Assembly (NCBI GenBank): GCA_030159075.1
Contig: BROG01000484.1
Coordinates: forward strand, 504,973 to 568,972
Direction: 5' to 3'
Length of the DNA stretch: 64,000 bases
From: Atrina japonica
Lineage: Eukaryota > Mollusca > Bivalvia > Pterioida > Pinnidae
Translations under genes and position numbers: made by a program
Shown: one piece after another, positions 1 to 12,446 of the stretch
Position numbering within the stretch: the stretch's first letter is position 1
Layout: every line of letters starts with the position of its first letter
The notes under the pieces: model-generated
Told to the model about the DNA's origin: nothing
The model's database searches: none
What the model saw: the letters and a program-made list of their open reading frames with translations, nothing else

Positions 1-2097
1 TTTTATACGCTCAATATATTTTCGGGCTGTTTGTTTGTTTATTGTTGGTTTTGCTGTGCTTTTTAATATATATTTATCCTCGATAGCTAGCGATCTCCGT
101 ATTTATAAACAAGCGAGTTATTGCCGGAAATCAAAACTGCGCATACTCTTAATGTTGTTGACAGTGATTGGTCCAATACAATTTGCATAGGGAGTGACGA
201 GTTTTTTCAACACTTTGTCTTCAAACCATCTGGAGGACCCAGGCCGTAGGAGGGCGCTGTAATTAATCGAGTTAGTTGACGCACTTTGATGGGGTTTGCA
301 TTCAGGCGTTAATGTAGTGATCGAAGTATGATAAGGGCAGTTTACGTTTTATTAACCGTTGAGAATAACGTCACTTCAGTTTGTGTTGTTCATTGATAAA
401 AAAGAAGTTAATTATGAATCTTAACGACAAGATGTATGTGGGCTGAAATAGTACCGGCTGCTTGTTGTAAAGTGTCTCCAAATTATGTTATACAATTTAT
501 AGCATGTTGCTGAACCAATATTAGCCAATCAAGACACAGGATATACGGTTAACACTCTTGCTACTCTAACTGTGTCGAAAAAACGTTGCGTCACTGCGGT
601 AATAATTTACGCCATAATTCATTATTATTTGACCTTTGGATTTTCCATCCGCTGATTGGTAGTAACTATGGCAATTTGTATTGATAATCCTAATATTATT
701 CGTAGAAACGCTACATTCATTCGTCCGACAGTCCAGAGAACCGTGGATTGTTATATCCCCTTCTCTTGCTTCCATTCTTTCCCGATTTGTGTAAGAATAT
801 ATTATTGGATGAATCAAATGCATAAACCAAAGAAAGGCTCTTTTATTTAACCGTCGAACAGCCTAAAGATTCTGAAAATCGTTCTGTGCAGGAGTTAAAT
901 ATCAAATTTGAATATGCCTCAGTCAATATCGTGCTTCTTCATCCCTAAGTCACCAGCAAACAAAGTCAATGATTATATATTGCCATTAGGTGCAATCACT
1001 TCTAGATATGGATAATTCTGTAAATCTATGGTATCGACTGTAGGATTGTTTGTTTTGAAAAGGCATCCCCACTTAAAAAATACATCAGGCAATTAATGAT
1101 TATGATTATAATGAACCAATCGCCGCCTTCGTAAGATTACTGTTTATCTGTCTCTTTATTTTGATGATCTTGAGACAGAACTCTTCAGCGCAATATTTCG
1201 TTGTTATTCAGCGGCCTCCCCGGTCAAACATTTCGATAATGACGTCAAAATCGAACAACTGTTTGATGGTCCATTGGAACCCTTTTTCTCGCACCCGAGA
1301 TAGACGGGCCTCGTTTTTTATCTGTACCGGAAAATTCTATCAGGCACTGCTGATCCAGAACACTTTGTATCCTACAAATGTCGTCTGCATTGTTTGTAAC
1401 GATGGGGGATCAAGAAGATTATTTTACATTGATTTTTTTAGGAGATTTTTTAGTTGATAGTTTACATTGTTAAAATTTGTTATCTGTTACACATAAATCC
1501 TACCAAATTTGTTTGAAAGGAAATAGATATATAGGTATATAATGCGGGTTTATATTTATTTGCGGACGGCGGATGAAAAAAGGGTGGGTGACTAAACTGA
1601 TTTATACATGTATGTAAACAAACGGAATTTCATGCTTTCCATGTTCGAGAAAAAATTCAAGTTCCACATTTGAGTTCCAGATAGAAAAATATCAGTCTCG
1701 GGTGAGATGAATCAATATCACAACCCAGGCTGACGCTTCGGTTGGGACTTATTGATCCACCCCAGCCTAGACTGGTATATATTCTATTATTCTCTCGCTT
1801 GAAAATGATTTGTTCGAAAATTTAGATGTTGGGAAAAATATTATTTCAGACTGCAGGGTAAGATACATCCCATCCAGAAGTAATGGAACTTAATTATGTG
1901 GCATCTGTTAGTTAATTTTGGCAGCAACCAGATACTTTTGTGGCGGTCGCCAGATAAAATAGATTTCATAGGTGACATCTACGGTCATCATTAAAAGTCA
2001 TCATTACAATGAATAAAACTACAGTTATGTGTAACCCTATTCCAAAGAAGACTCCTTCAACAAATTCATCTAATAAATAAACACTGATGAGTTGTTA
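1..2097. other. Non-coding sequence, nothing recognised
   Basis: No coding exon or known repeat could be supported. A stretch near 1918-1975 has a weak resemblance (GGCGGTCGCCAGATAA) to the palindromic repeat seen at 9.4 and 10.4 kb. The missing first half of the WSC domain completed at 5311 was looked for here and not found. Confidence 0.5.
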
Positions 2098-2365
2098 TCA
2101 CAAAGATATCAGTGATCGCGTTCAAAAGTCAACAATTCGTAAAATTCACGGTCGGTATAATGACCTTGTTTGCAATTACTATGTTTCACTAACTGAATTG
2201 TTGAGTGACCTGTTCGTCAGATGTTGTTGAATCTGTTAATATCGATTTGGATGGGGATTTATTCCTTCCTTGTTTTAATTTTATTTTCACGGTGGTTTCA
2301 CGGCGGGTGTGACAGGTCGGTCCATCTGGCGGCTTTAAATTACTTTGGTATCTGTGTCTTTTATA
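2098..2365 (+). mobile_element. Penelope-like element, 3' fragment (copy 1)
   Basis: This piece aligns by eye to the 3' end of the better PLE copy at 25.75-26.10 kb. It covers the last reverse-transcriptase segment (the part reading roughly KFYGRYN in the intact copy) and the following untranslated tail, including GGCGGGTGTGAC and CTTTGGTATCTG. It has small deletions and no open frame, so it is a dead fragment. It sits about 370 bp upstream of a second copy in the same orientation. Confidence 0.7.
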
Positions 2366-2729
2366 GTGTATTTCTCTTTTCCTTGCTTTATTTGAAATAA
2401 TGTTAAAAACGAGTTAAAATTGAATAAAAACAGGGGTGAGAGACCTGTTCTCATCAACTAAATCAATACATGTAGAGTCACCCGTGCATTCCTTAGTTTT
2501 GAAAATAGATCGTAGTTTTGGTTTTTGGCAGAACTCTTTTGACATTAAGACTTCAAAAGTTGAGTTCAAATTTCAAATAGTGGATAAGTATGCTGAAAAC
2601 CAAAAGGCATCTGTAAAAATAAACAAACAAAAATTACGAGCAAACGCCGACCTTGAAAAAGTTTGTTACTTCAAAAGAACCTAAGAAATATTCATTTCCC
2701 ATTGAGAATTTTTCTTTGTGTTTTGTATA
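2366..2729. other. Spacer between PLE copies 1 and 2
   Basis: An 82-codon open stretch (2436-2684, +) lies here. It is Lys- and Phe-rich with no motif I recognise and no splice or promoter context. I would not call it a gene. Confidence 0.4.
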
Positions 2730-4290
2730 CCTTACCAATGTTCACGTATTGCTCAATCTATTCCAGAAGCGTTGTAAATCAGATGTGGATACTTAAAAAT
2801 ACTAAACAGCTTTCAGAAAATTTGAAGGCAAACATTTTTTCTCGATTTCACAGTATCAAAACTTATGACTTCTCTACTCTTTACACAACTATCCCACATT
2901 AAAAATTTAAAAAAGAGCTTTTAGCATCATAGACAACTGTTTTTGTGCTAAAGGTGGTACACTAAAATGTAAATATCTAGTGATTGACTATCAGGATATT
3001 TATTTCGTCAAACACCACTCTGATTCTACACATAAATCCACCGAAGTTGATATAAAAAACATGCTGGAATTTCCAATAGACAATATATTTGTATTGTTCG
3101 GAGACGTTGTCTTTCAACAAACTGTCGGCATTCCTATGGGAACCAATTGTGCCCCTTTATTGGCCGACCTGTTCCTTTATTCATACGAAGCAGACTTTGA
3201 GTCCCCGAAGGTATACATAAACCTAGTACCTGGTATTTCGGTACCATCTGTTCATCTTATACTAAAGTAATATTTGGCACTGTTAACACCATTCCAATTC
3301 GAAAATTTTCTAAAGCTAAGATAGTCATTTTTTACAGTGATTACTCTTAGACGGATTTCAGCTATATTTTTAGAGATATTATTTGGCCTTGTATGATACC
3401 ACTTTATATTTAGAAAATACACATACTTTTCAAATTGGAGCTCAACTCATGAAGTCTAATTGACAGAAACGATGTCGTCTTGAGCATTTTAACTTTGGTA
3501 TTATGTTTATAATAATTAGAAACTGCTGAATCAAAAGAAGAAAAAGTTATCGGTGTCCTTTAATTTGACATTTAGATATATCGACGACGTTTTGTCAATT
3601 AATAATGACAATTTTCATACATATGTCAATGCTATATATCCCAGCGAACTAGAACTTAAAGATACAACAGAATCAAGTACACACGTTTCATACTTAGACA
3701 TTTTACTTAATATCAACACAGACGGGAAATTAGCAATGAAGCTATACCACAAACGCGACGATTTCGACTTTCCCATCGTAAATTTTCCACATTTAAGTAG
3801 TAATATCCCTCAGTCACTCGCATATGGAGTTTATATTTCACAAATGATCCAATATACCAGGGCGTGTACAGCATATGAATATTTCATATCAAGAGGTTAA
3901 CTACTCACTGACAAATTATTGACACAGGGATATCGAAAACTGCGTTTAATGTCAACGTTCCGCAAATATTACGGTCGGTATAATAGTCTTGTTTGTGATT
4001 ACTCTGTTTCACTACGTGAAATGTTGAGTTGCCTTTTCGTTGGCGGTTGTTGAGACGTCTGTACCTATTGTGACGAGGATACACTCCTCACGTATTTCAT
4101 TGGACTTGACTGTGGACTCACGGCGGATGTGACCGGTCGACAGGGGATGCTTACTCCTCCATGGCACCTGATCCCACCTCTTCGTTTCCCGAGGTCCGTG
4201 TTTGTCCATTTTTGCCAGTTTTGTATCTATGTCCTGGACATTCTATTGATTTATACTTTGGTATCTGAGTTTTTTTATATTTTAAAGTTT
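2730..4290 (+). pseudogene. Penelope-like reverse transcriptase pseudogene (copy 2), interrupted
   Basis: This is a decayed copy of the reverse transcriptase at 23.74-25.90 kb. The upstream half is missing. The preserved part begins near SRSVVNQMWILKN and runs through the fingers/palm motif YDFSTLYTTIP, the GIPMGTNCAPLLADLFLYSYE block (about 3129-3190) and the catalytic YIDDVLSIN block (about 3576-3602). A 320-bp foreign insert (3199-3520) splits the frame between these two blocks, and there are stops near 2901 and 3898. The 3' untranslated tail matches the better copy up to CTTTGGTATCTGAG. Copying RNA into DNA at a nicked target is the known role of the family. This copy cannot make a working enzyme. 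Confidence 0.8.
3199..3520. mobile_element. MITE-like insert inside PLE copy 2
   Basis: Comparing copy 2 with the intact PLE at 25.35 kb shows about 320 bp of extra sequence at this point. Its two ends match, in inverted orientation, the stretch at 4614-4880: CTGGTATTTCGGTA pairs with TACCGAAATACCAG, and GAAGTCTAATTGACAG pairs with CTGTCAATTAGACTTC. So it is a dispersed short element that jumped into the PLE. It has no coding capacity. Its class (MITE or SINE) is unresolved. Confidence 0.6.
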
Positions 4291-4613
4291 ATATATCTCA
4301 CTGACAAAGGAAAACATGACAATTATGAGTACGGACAGTATTCATTGGCTTCAGACAACAAGCCAATACTTTGTGTGCATGCATCAGGAATGTAACCAAC
4401 AGGAGAACAAATTAGAAATGACACGACTGTTTGACAGCTTCTCGAACTGAATTCAACGGAAGAGAAATCATTTGCTAACAAAACGACACTGTGTATTCCA
4501 AAAAATTGATAAAGTCACTAAGACAAATTTCACTGTGATATTCCTTTGTATTCCTTGGTCAGAATTATTCGTGTTTTTTAAAGATGGAAAATGTCTCTCT
4601 AGTGAATATTATA

Positions 4614-4880
4614 CACTTTATACCAAAGGTATAGTCTTGTAAAAAATATAGTGGCAAAACCATGCTCAAGATGACCTTTTCTGTCAATTAGACTTCATCA
4701 GTTGAGCTCAAATTACATATATATAAATAGATTTAATAATCCGAAAAACGTGGTATAATACAAAGTGTAAAAACAACATGAACGTATTCCTAATTTGCAA
4801 TATATAAAATAATCAACTGCTACCGAAATACCAGGCACAGGGTTTATGTTTATCCTCGGGGTCTGAAATGGGGAGCCATT
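4614..4880. mobile_element. Second, inverted copy of the 3199-3520 element
   Basis: It shares the motifs CTGTCAATTAGACTTCAT and TACCGAAATACCAG with the reverse complement of the insert in PLE copy 2. The order of motifs is the same, with small indels between them. It is non-coding. Confidence 0.55.
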
Positions 4881-5310
4881 CAAACCCCAGGAGGTCCTAG
4901 ATTTATTTGAGTAATAACACATTCTGCGAAAATTCTAAGCCTATTTAGACGATGTGTCTACTTTTATAATCACAGGTCTCACTAATGCAATTTATAAAAC
5001 AAAACTTCAATGGCATTTTACATAATTTAATTGGATACAGACAATTTCTAAGATTTCTTATGACTTTGGTTGAAAGGGCTTCTGTAAGTCTTGCAAGAGT
5101 ACTCATCGATTTTATTTCAAATTCGGAACGTTCCGAGATTTACACGTATAGGCCAGATTTGCCCCAGTGCGGTCGTGCAATTATATTTAGCAAAACAAAT
5201 ATATATTGCCGACTGTTTTATGATAGAGCGCAGTCATAGATTCATGATACAAGATGAAATGATATTTTCCAATATTTCCAGATACATTGTATTTTTATCT
5301 TTTCTTTTAG
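4881..5310. other. Intron sequence upstream of the first WSC exon
   Basis: No feature was recognised apart from the pyrimidine-rich acceptor TTTTCTTTTAG ending at 5310. Confidence 0.4.
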
Positions 5311-5449
5311 TCCGAAACGTGTTACTGCAGCAATAACATTCCCGACAGTTCATCACTGAAGGGTGAAGAAGACTGCAATCAAGCATGCCCAGATGGATCC
5401 AAACAAGGCTGCGGGGGCGCTTCTACAGTCAGCGTATATGAAGGAAAAG
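5311..5449 (+). CDS. Exon: second half of a WSC domain (WSC-1)
   Basis: The exon reads SETCYCSNN ... CNQACPDGSKQGCGGASTVSVYEGK. This is the usual ending of a WSC domain: paired cysteines CYC, a Cys-x3-Cys pair, then CGG followed by a hydrophobic SVY strand. The acceptor is TTTTCTTTTAG. The donor GTCAAT is weak but gives the same length (139 bp) and phase (one spare base) as the two equivalent exons at 13134 and 26555. The partner first-half exon is not visible in the 5.3 kb upstream and probably lies outside the window. A long CT microsatellite begins about 30 bp after the donor. Confidence 0.85.
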
Positions 5450-5478
5450 GTCAATAATATATATTTATATAATAAATT

Positions 5479-5483
5479 CTCTC

Positions 5484-5540
<57 letters not shown>

Positions 5541-5591
5541 GTCTCTCTCTCTCTCTCTCTATCTCTCTCTTTCTCTCTCTCTGTATATGTA
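5479..5591. repeat. (CT)n microsatellite
   Basis: About 110 bp of CT repeats with interspersed GT and TT variants, lying 30 bp inside the intron after the WSC-1 exon. Confidence 0.95.
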
Positions 5592-5599
5592 GGAACATA

Positions 5600-7655
5600 T
5601 ATTGTCTAATTAGCTCTGCTCAAATGACAATAACTAATGTTAAAATAAACACAATACATATTATATAAATTTATATGTAACAAAATTTATATGTATAATG
5701 AAGCCTATCGGCGAATTGATTGACTAATGTGCAGGACAATAAAACTACTTTTATTTACTACTTACACAGAAGATGAAGTTTGAATATGACGCGTTTTTGA
5801 CCTCACTTGAACTTGAATGGGGACAACATAAAACCAAAGAAATGAGGTGATGAATGATATAGCTTTGATTATGTAACGCCTGCTAGTTCTACCGAAGTGA
5901 GTGTGGCACATTCTGGAATACACAGAGAAGCGTGTCATGGTGTGTCGTTTGTCAATCACACGCATTATTTACTTCCTCACGAAACTGTATTTAAACAATG
6001 TCCATTACTTTGATTGACATGCAGTTGTCAGTATCTATAACATAAAATTTATCAGTGAGGCACTGATCTAAGTGGCCAGAGCAAGTGACTGCATGATTAA
6101 AACACCCGTATATGTATGTCAGTAAACATTAGATATTCCACTTACAAACAACAACAAGAAAACATGGCTCGTATGAATTAGTAATAATGTTTCACTGATG
6201 TCTAAAAATACTATCTAAAGAGATATTTTCGTTGATATTTCTCTCAATTTCATCATTTGATTATCTTCAATAAAAGTTTGCGTAATCAAATAAATTCCAC
6301 AATATGTTGTAAATTTAAAACAATGAACTACATTTTCGGAAACAGCTAGATTCTATTTCAATAATTAGCGGTAAATTGTCCAGACAGAATCGCGGAAACT
6401 CTTTGAGATCGATAATAACAAAATGGGTATCGTAGGAATACCTTAATCGTGTATGTATATATAATAAACTTAGTGGGGTTTTTTCATTTTGCAAAGATCT
6501 ACAATTAACAGAAAACTTTGCATATACTCTTTACACTCTTTTGTTTTGAGCAGATGATTGAAAATAGACCCTGAACAAATCAAGGATCACAATTTCGACT
6601 TGAATTTGTAGTTAACAGGGTATTTAAGTGAAACTGAAGTTCTCTTTCATGTTCCGATGAGAGATAGAAAGTTTGTAGCATTCACTATATTCAAGAAAGC
6701 TGATAAAATGATAACTGTTGTAAGGCTACCAGACACTTTGAATTTGATCCATAAATTAACAGGTGACGTGTTAGGTCATAAAACATTTGTGTAGAATATT
6801 TTTGTTGTATTTTGCTGAATTCAATATCAGATGATCTGCTGGAAGGCCTAAATATATGTATTAAAACATAATCGATATTTACAGTATGTTTTATGCGCTT
6901 ATTTCTGCGCAAGTATTTGACATTGTTGGAACAATTTTATCAACTCGACAGAAAGGAAAAAATATATATTTTCAACTCCCAGTCCCCTAAATATCGTTAA
7001 AATGTATATATTAAATCATCTGATAAAAAGAATATGTCATTAGTTTCCATTCATATCACAACTCTGATATTCGTTTTGAATAAATCATTTTTGCTCGAAA
7101 AAAGATCGAGAATACCACACATGCATCCTAGTCACCAGACATATACATTCTGTATGTGTTCCCTTTGGCCGTACTTTTCTATTTTAGTATTCCAGGTTTC
7201 TTAGAAACCAACAAGCAGTGGGAAGATTTTTAAAACAATACTGTTTGAATTTTGGATCATCTCAGCACCTTGTTAAAATTAGAATTATGTCATTTTGGAG
7301 TTGTGTCGATTAAAATTGATTTCATTGAAATTCCTTTCAGTAAAAAGTGAAATTATACGAGTCTATCCGCAGATAAATTGCTCTAGGAGACGTGTTGGCC
7401 TATCATTAACAATATAATTGTAACATGATTTAATTACAGTATCGAGAGTGATTATTTATCATTATCGAAAACATCTGGCATTTGATATTGCATGTCAAGA
7501 AACGCCCAATATCTGGTCGTGAGGTGTCCTGTTACTGGCTATCCAAAGTATGGTAATGTTTAGGTCGTCAGGTTAGATAAACCAGGTGAAGTTGTGAAGT
7601 AATCACGTTATTTTCTTTTCAATTATGAAAGGAAAACGGTATCTGCTTCAAACTG
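5600..7655. other. Intron, nothing recognised
   Basis: AT-rich sequence without exon-like blocks, WSC cysteine patterns or clear repeats matching elsewhere in the window. Confidence 0.5.
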
Positions 7656-7765
7656 CGGTAAGGCAATTAATCAATTGCAGTTGAAAAAGTACTAAACCTG
7701 GGTTTCTCAAGCAATTTTCACAAAAGATATAGGAATTTAAAAATTGGCATGCCTGTGTATCAATA
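7656..7765. repeat. Dispersed repeat family A, left part (also at 14.2 and 22.9 kb)
   Basis: It shares AAACCTGGGTTTCTCAA and the block ATAGGAATTTAA ... CCTGTGTAT with 22983-23065, and in inverted orientation with 14226-14310. The matching right part resumes at about 8608, so a PLE fragment appears to sit inside this copy. Confidence 0.6.
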
Positions 7766-8605
7766 TAAATAAAATCTCAAAGTATATATCGATAGGATGT
7801 CCAGGATATAGGTATAAATCTAGTAAAAAATGGACACAGATGGACATCTGGAAATCAAAAGGTGGGATCAGGTGCCATGGAGGAGTAAGCATCCCCTGTC
7901 GACTGGTCACACCCGCCTTGAGTCCACACTCAAATCAATATGAAATACATGAGGAACGAATCCTCGTCACAATTGGTACAGACGTCTCAACAACCGCCAA
8001 TGAACGGCCAACTCAACATTTCACATAGTGAAACAGTGTAATCGCAAACAAGACTATTATATCGAACATAAAATTTGCGGGACGTTGACATCAAAGGGGT
8101 TTTCAATATCCCTGTGTCAGTAATTTGTCAGTGAGTAGTTTACTACTCTATATGTAATGTTCATATGTTGAACACGCCATGGCATATTGGATCATTTGTG
8201 AAATATAAACTCTATATGTGGGTGATTGTGGGATATTACTTCTTAAAAGTGCAAAATTGTGGGAAAGACGAAATCGTCGCGTTTGTCGTATAGCCGAGTT
8301 GCTAATTATCCGTCTGTGTCTATAGGAAGTAAAATGTCTAAGTATGAAGCGTGTGTGCTTGATTCTGTTGAATCTTTAATTTCTAGTTCGCTGGGATATA
8401 TCGTATTGACATATGTATGAAAATTGTCATCATAAATTGACAAAACGTCTTCGATATATCTAAATGTCAAATTAAGGGACACCGCTAGCTTTTTCTTCTT
8501 TTGGTTCGGCAGTTTCTGAATGAAGTCTGCTTCGTAAGTAACAGGTCGGCCAATAAAGGGGCACAATTGGTTCCCATAGGAATGCCGACAGGTCTTTTTT
8601 TTGTT
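7766..8605 (-). pseudogene. Penelope-like reverse transcriptase fragment (copy 4), 5'-truncated
   Basis: Read on the minus strand, this begins inside the GIPMGTNCAP motif near 8590. It continues through FIQKLPNQKKKKLAVSLNLT and a catalytic block that now reads YIEDV instead of YIDDV, then the NFHTYVN and SYLDILL segments and the complete 3' untranslated tail ending at CATCCTATCGATATA. The second catalytic aspartate region is altered and several stops follow 8306, so it is inactive. Truncation at the 5' end with an intact 3' end is typical of target-primed reverse transcription. Confidence 0.8.
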
Positions 8606-9340
8606 TCAGTATATCAATCTAAGAAGTAGGAAAAAATGAAATTTTGAACAAATAAAAAACAGCATGTGCCCTTTTAACATAACAGCGCTCGCTATTCTCT
8701 TTATAAGTGCGTTGTTGAACTCATCAAGCGCTGAAGTCACATTTGGACCTGTTAGTTTTGAAGAATGGTTAAGTTCACTGTCAGAATTTGGGGGTGTATG
8801 ATTTAAACCATGCTATTTATTGATTTGGATGAGACTAAATGTGACCCCTGGTGTTGATGAGTTAAAACTGTTTTCCTATTACAACGCAAGGCAGTGATAC
8901 AATGTGAATATCCTATATAATCAATATTAAATGCAGATTGCAGAAAAATGTCGAGTTATATATAGGCTTTATTCTGTAAAGTTTTCAATCGATTAGGTTT
9001 TTAATGAACATTTTTCCCTTGACACAACAATCTATACAAGACCGCGTCTAATTTCTAAAAGGTTGGTAAAAGACATTTTGATTTATTATTATTCTTATAT
9101 AATGAAAATGAATCCTTTTCCCAGTCATGCATGTATCTTTTTGCATTGAATTTTCCCGAAGTTTGATACAGTTTCAGCAAAACAAAAACAAACAAAACTT
9201 GTATTGTTTTTTAAAAGTAAGTTCCTACAAGTCTCTCAATCTATAAAAGATGTGTTGAAATATATAATTTCAATATACAGCATAGCTACTTCCAAAAAAA
9301 AACCATTATATTATTTATGAAACAAATATATATCGTAAAA
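8606..9340. other. Intron, mostly unrecognised; family A right part at its start
   Basis: The first 35 bp (ATATCAATCTAAGAAG) match the right part of family A at 23090-23110. I see nothing else. Confidence 0.4.
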
Positions 9341-9349
9341 TTGAATGGG

Positions 9350-9465
9350 ATTTTACGGAAGCGTATTAGGGTCACCTTCCAAAATATTTTTCTTGAGAGT
9401 GAAAATGTTTTACATGGCAGCTGCCACTTAATTATCTGGCGGCCGCCACTTAATATTAGTCTGAC
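9350..9465 (-). repeat. Palindrome-bearing dispersed repeat family B
   Basis: It contains TTATCTGGCGGCCGCCAC next to CTTGAGAGTGAAAATGTTTTAC and ACGGAAGCGTATTAGG. All three blocks recur in inverted orientation and the matching order at 10362-10490. GGCGGCCGCC is self-complementary, so each unit can form a short hairpin. Confidence 0.65.
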
Positions 9466-9607
9466 TTGAGGCTGAGATCGCTTCATGATATCGGCCAATG
9501 GGCTGACTTTTAAAGTCCATTTTAGTCTAAACTTGAAGGTTTAATAACGAAATAATCATCTTAACTATACCAAACCTTACACATGTTTAGATATCGGATA
9601 GTCCAAG

Positions 9608-9682
9608 CTAATCACACTATTACGCGCAGCAGGTGATAATGCTTGAAATTATCACACGCTATGACGCGCAGTGGGTGATAAT
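9608..9682. repeat. Short tandem/inverted duplication
   Basis: Two direct copies of TCACAC-TATTACGCGCAG-GGTGATAAT (one with GCTATGACG) lie 10 bp apart, and ATTATCAC/GTGATAAT also pair as a small hairpin. No function is evident. Confidence 0.6.
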
Positions 9683-10283
9683 ACATAAAGAATAATACAT
9701 GGCTAAATCTGTATCGCATTTCATATTAACCCGAGACTCCTATGTCAGCCCGAGGGCCTGAGGGTTGATATGTCATGCGATACAGATTTTGTCATGTTTT
9801 ATAATATATTTAAAATTCTACTGGTAAATAGACAAATATTAAATATCAACAATAAAAATACATTTTTTTTAATTTCTATGTTATATTCACGACTTGCGTC
9901 CCCCAATGGAAATTCCTATGCGGAAAGATTACGGAGTATGCCTACACAATCTGTCTACACTACTTAAAATTAGCCTTACTTCCTCAAGATACTTTGCTGT
10001 CATAATTTGTATTTTAATGTAAATATGCTATTATGATATATCTGAAATAACGGTAGGCCTACAGGAACATGGAAAAGAACATTCATGAATCCCTGATGTG
10101 AGGCTGTTCACGGCCGAAGGGAATAGCCTACAGTACTCCGTGTACTCGTATCTAAAAACACCGATAAATAAGGCCAGATCAATAAGTGGCTGTAATATAA
10201 ATACATGTAGTTACATATTTTGTACAATCAGTTTTAATAGAAATTAAAAGAACAGTATTAATTTGTTTTGCTGAACAAAATGA

Positions 10284-10289
<6 letters not shown>

Positions 10290-10357
<68 letters not shown>
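10290..10357. repeat. (CT)n microsatellite
   Basis: A perfect CT array of about 68 bp immediately upstream of a copy of repeat family B. Confidence 0.97.
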
Positions 10358-10359
<2 letters not shown>

Positions 10360-10361
<2 letters not shown>

Positions 10362-10490
10362 TCTGGGAGCCGCCAGATAATTATGTGGTGGCCGCCAGAT
10401 AATTATGTGGCGGCCGCCAGATAAAATGTTTTCACTCTCAAAAAAAATATTTTGGCACGTGAGCCAAATACGCTTCCGTAGGATTCACTA
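10360..10490 (+). repeat. Palindrome-bearing dispersed repeat family B, second copy
   Basis: Three successive units of a roughly 24-bp motif built on GCCGCCAGATAATTATGTGG are followed by TTTTCACTCTCAAAAAAAATATTTTGG and CGCTTCCGTAGG blocks shared in reverse complement with 9350-9465. It lies 165 bp upstream of a WSC exon but shows no sign of regulating it. Confidence 0.65.
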
Positions 10491-10655
10491 CTGGAGAATC
10501 AATTTTTATAAGATATGCATAGTTAAATATCAGCGTTTTGGCAATAGTTTTTATAATGATGTCACATGGACTGCATCAGAAAGTATCTGTGCGGATTTTG
10601 TTCTTTGACGTCGTTTGCAAATTGCAAATTATGCAATATATCCTTCTTTTTGCAG

Positions 10656-10801
10656 GTTTTGTAGGATGTTTTGCTGTTACTGACGTAACAAAAAGCAGTC
10701 AATCACTCGGCTCTCAATCAAAAAGTGTGGAAATACAAAATAACTTTGTTCAGCATTGTATGGCGACATGCAAGAACGGCGGTTATTTCTACACAGCAGT
10801 G
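10656..10801 (+). CDS. Exon: first half of a WSC domain (WSC-2)
   Basis: After the acceptor CTTCTTTTTGCAG the exon reads (G)FVGCFAVTD ... FVQHCMATCKNGGYFYTAV. The FxGC start, the Cys-x3-Cys pair and the aromatic Gly-Tyr-Phe-Tyr end are the standard first half of a WSC domain. The exon enters in phase 1 and leaves in phase 0 at GCAGTG|GTAACA, which fits the exon at 13134. The length is 146 bp. The region between the first cysteine and the Cys-x3-Cys pair is Ser/Gln-rich. Confidence 0.88.
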
Positions 10802-11066
10802 GTAACAATCTGTTTATAACTGTCAACGCTTGGGACATTGGCTACACATTTTTATATTTCAATGTACACACTGACTTTTACAAGCTCATAAAACAAAAGA
10901 ACAGTACTTAATACAAGCACCATTTGTCAATAATATAAACATATGATGAACATTTCCAATAACACATGCAAAGTATATCATTTTACTTTCTACACAACTG
11001 TAAGTTATGAAATTGTCGATGATTATTTATCCCGATATAGCTTTCAAGCTGGATTTGACTTGGTCG

Positions 11067-11068
<2 letters not shown>

Positions 11069-11154
<86 letters not shown>
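11069..11154. repeat. (TA)n microsatellite
   Basis: About 85 bp of perfect TA. Open frames of alternating Tyr and Ile across it are artefacts. Confidence 0.97.
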
Positions 11155-11157
<3 letters not shown>

Positions 11158-11750
11158 ACATTTTGATTACGTTGCAAAAAATGGTAAATTACTCCACTAA
11201 GCAACGATATCTACAGTGTATATAGCTGTTTTTACTGACTTAATTACTTTGTAATCCCCCTGATGTATTAATAGTGGAAAAGAAACAATATAGTCAAATT
11301 AAGATTTACCGTTTGAACTGCGAGATCAGGAAACAGGCATTACGAGTAGGAGTGATACATGCCTTACACAGATGTTTCAAATTCATTGAAACCGACAATT
11401 TTGGACAATTCCTTTGATTTAATACATCTCTGACATTCAAAGTGTAAAACTGGTATTATGCGAGATTTTGGTAATTACTGACGGTTTAAAATGACAGCAG
11501 TAGACAAAATTGGAAGTTTGATTGACAACGCTTCCCTTGAAATCCCGAACCCGAATTCAGTTTTATAAAGTTACGGAGTAAACAAATAATTGGACAAGTT
11601 TCATATTTCTCTGTAGTAAAACTTGGATAAGTATTATTTTTCGATAGTGAATACATTTTAATTGAGGTAATTAACAAAAGAAAAAAACCGTAACTATGAC
11701 TGGTTTCATTTCGATTGTTGATGATCGTCAATGGCGACCTCCCATGCATC

Positions 11751-11899
<149 letters not shown>

Positions 11900-12446
11900 T
11901 TTTGAATGTATGTATATATGTATGTATGTATGTATGTATAATACCCTGCTTTCGTTTACCATTTACTTAACGTTAAAAAAAGGTGCAATATCCTACCATA
12001 AACGCCCGGGACCGGTTTTGAGGTTGGATGATGTGACGTCATGTCATGATTTAGTTTACATCATTTTGTCACGTCATATGACGAACTTCATTCATAACTT
12101 ATTTATTTACATGTTCCCCTATTCACTCTGTGTTAAGACGTATTTCCGTCATACTTGCATATCGGAAATTGATTCCCCTAGAGATCCGCGTATGTAGGCC
12201 TATATACATACATGAAATAGAACTACTTGTGAGACTTGTGTTGAAAGTCTTTAATAATTAACAGCAAATTATGAAATTCGAAAATGTATTTTAATTCATA
12301 AAGTAAATAATTAAAAAAAATAACATGAACTATTTTGTTATCCGTCATGTAGATACAGTTAGCTATGCTATTAACCTTAGCGACATGGACTAAATGTCCC
12401 TGCAATGGGAAATACGTCGAATGCATATAAATATAAGGTTTAAATC

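Noticed and set aside
1366..1400. Cys-x3-Cys pattern as the missing first half of WSC-1
   Set aside because: It is followed at once by a stop, lacks the GC opening of WSC domains and has no fitting splice sites.
5353..5598. Arg/Glu-rich open frame on the minus strand over the CT repeat
   Set aside because: It is a microsatellite translation, antisense to a well-supported WSC exon.
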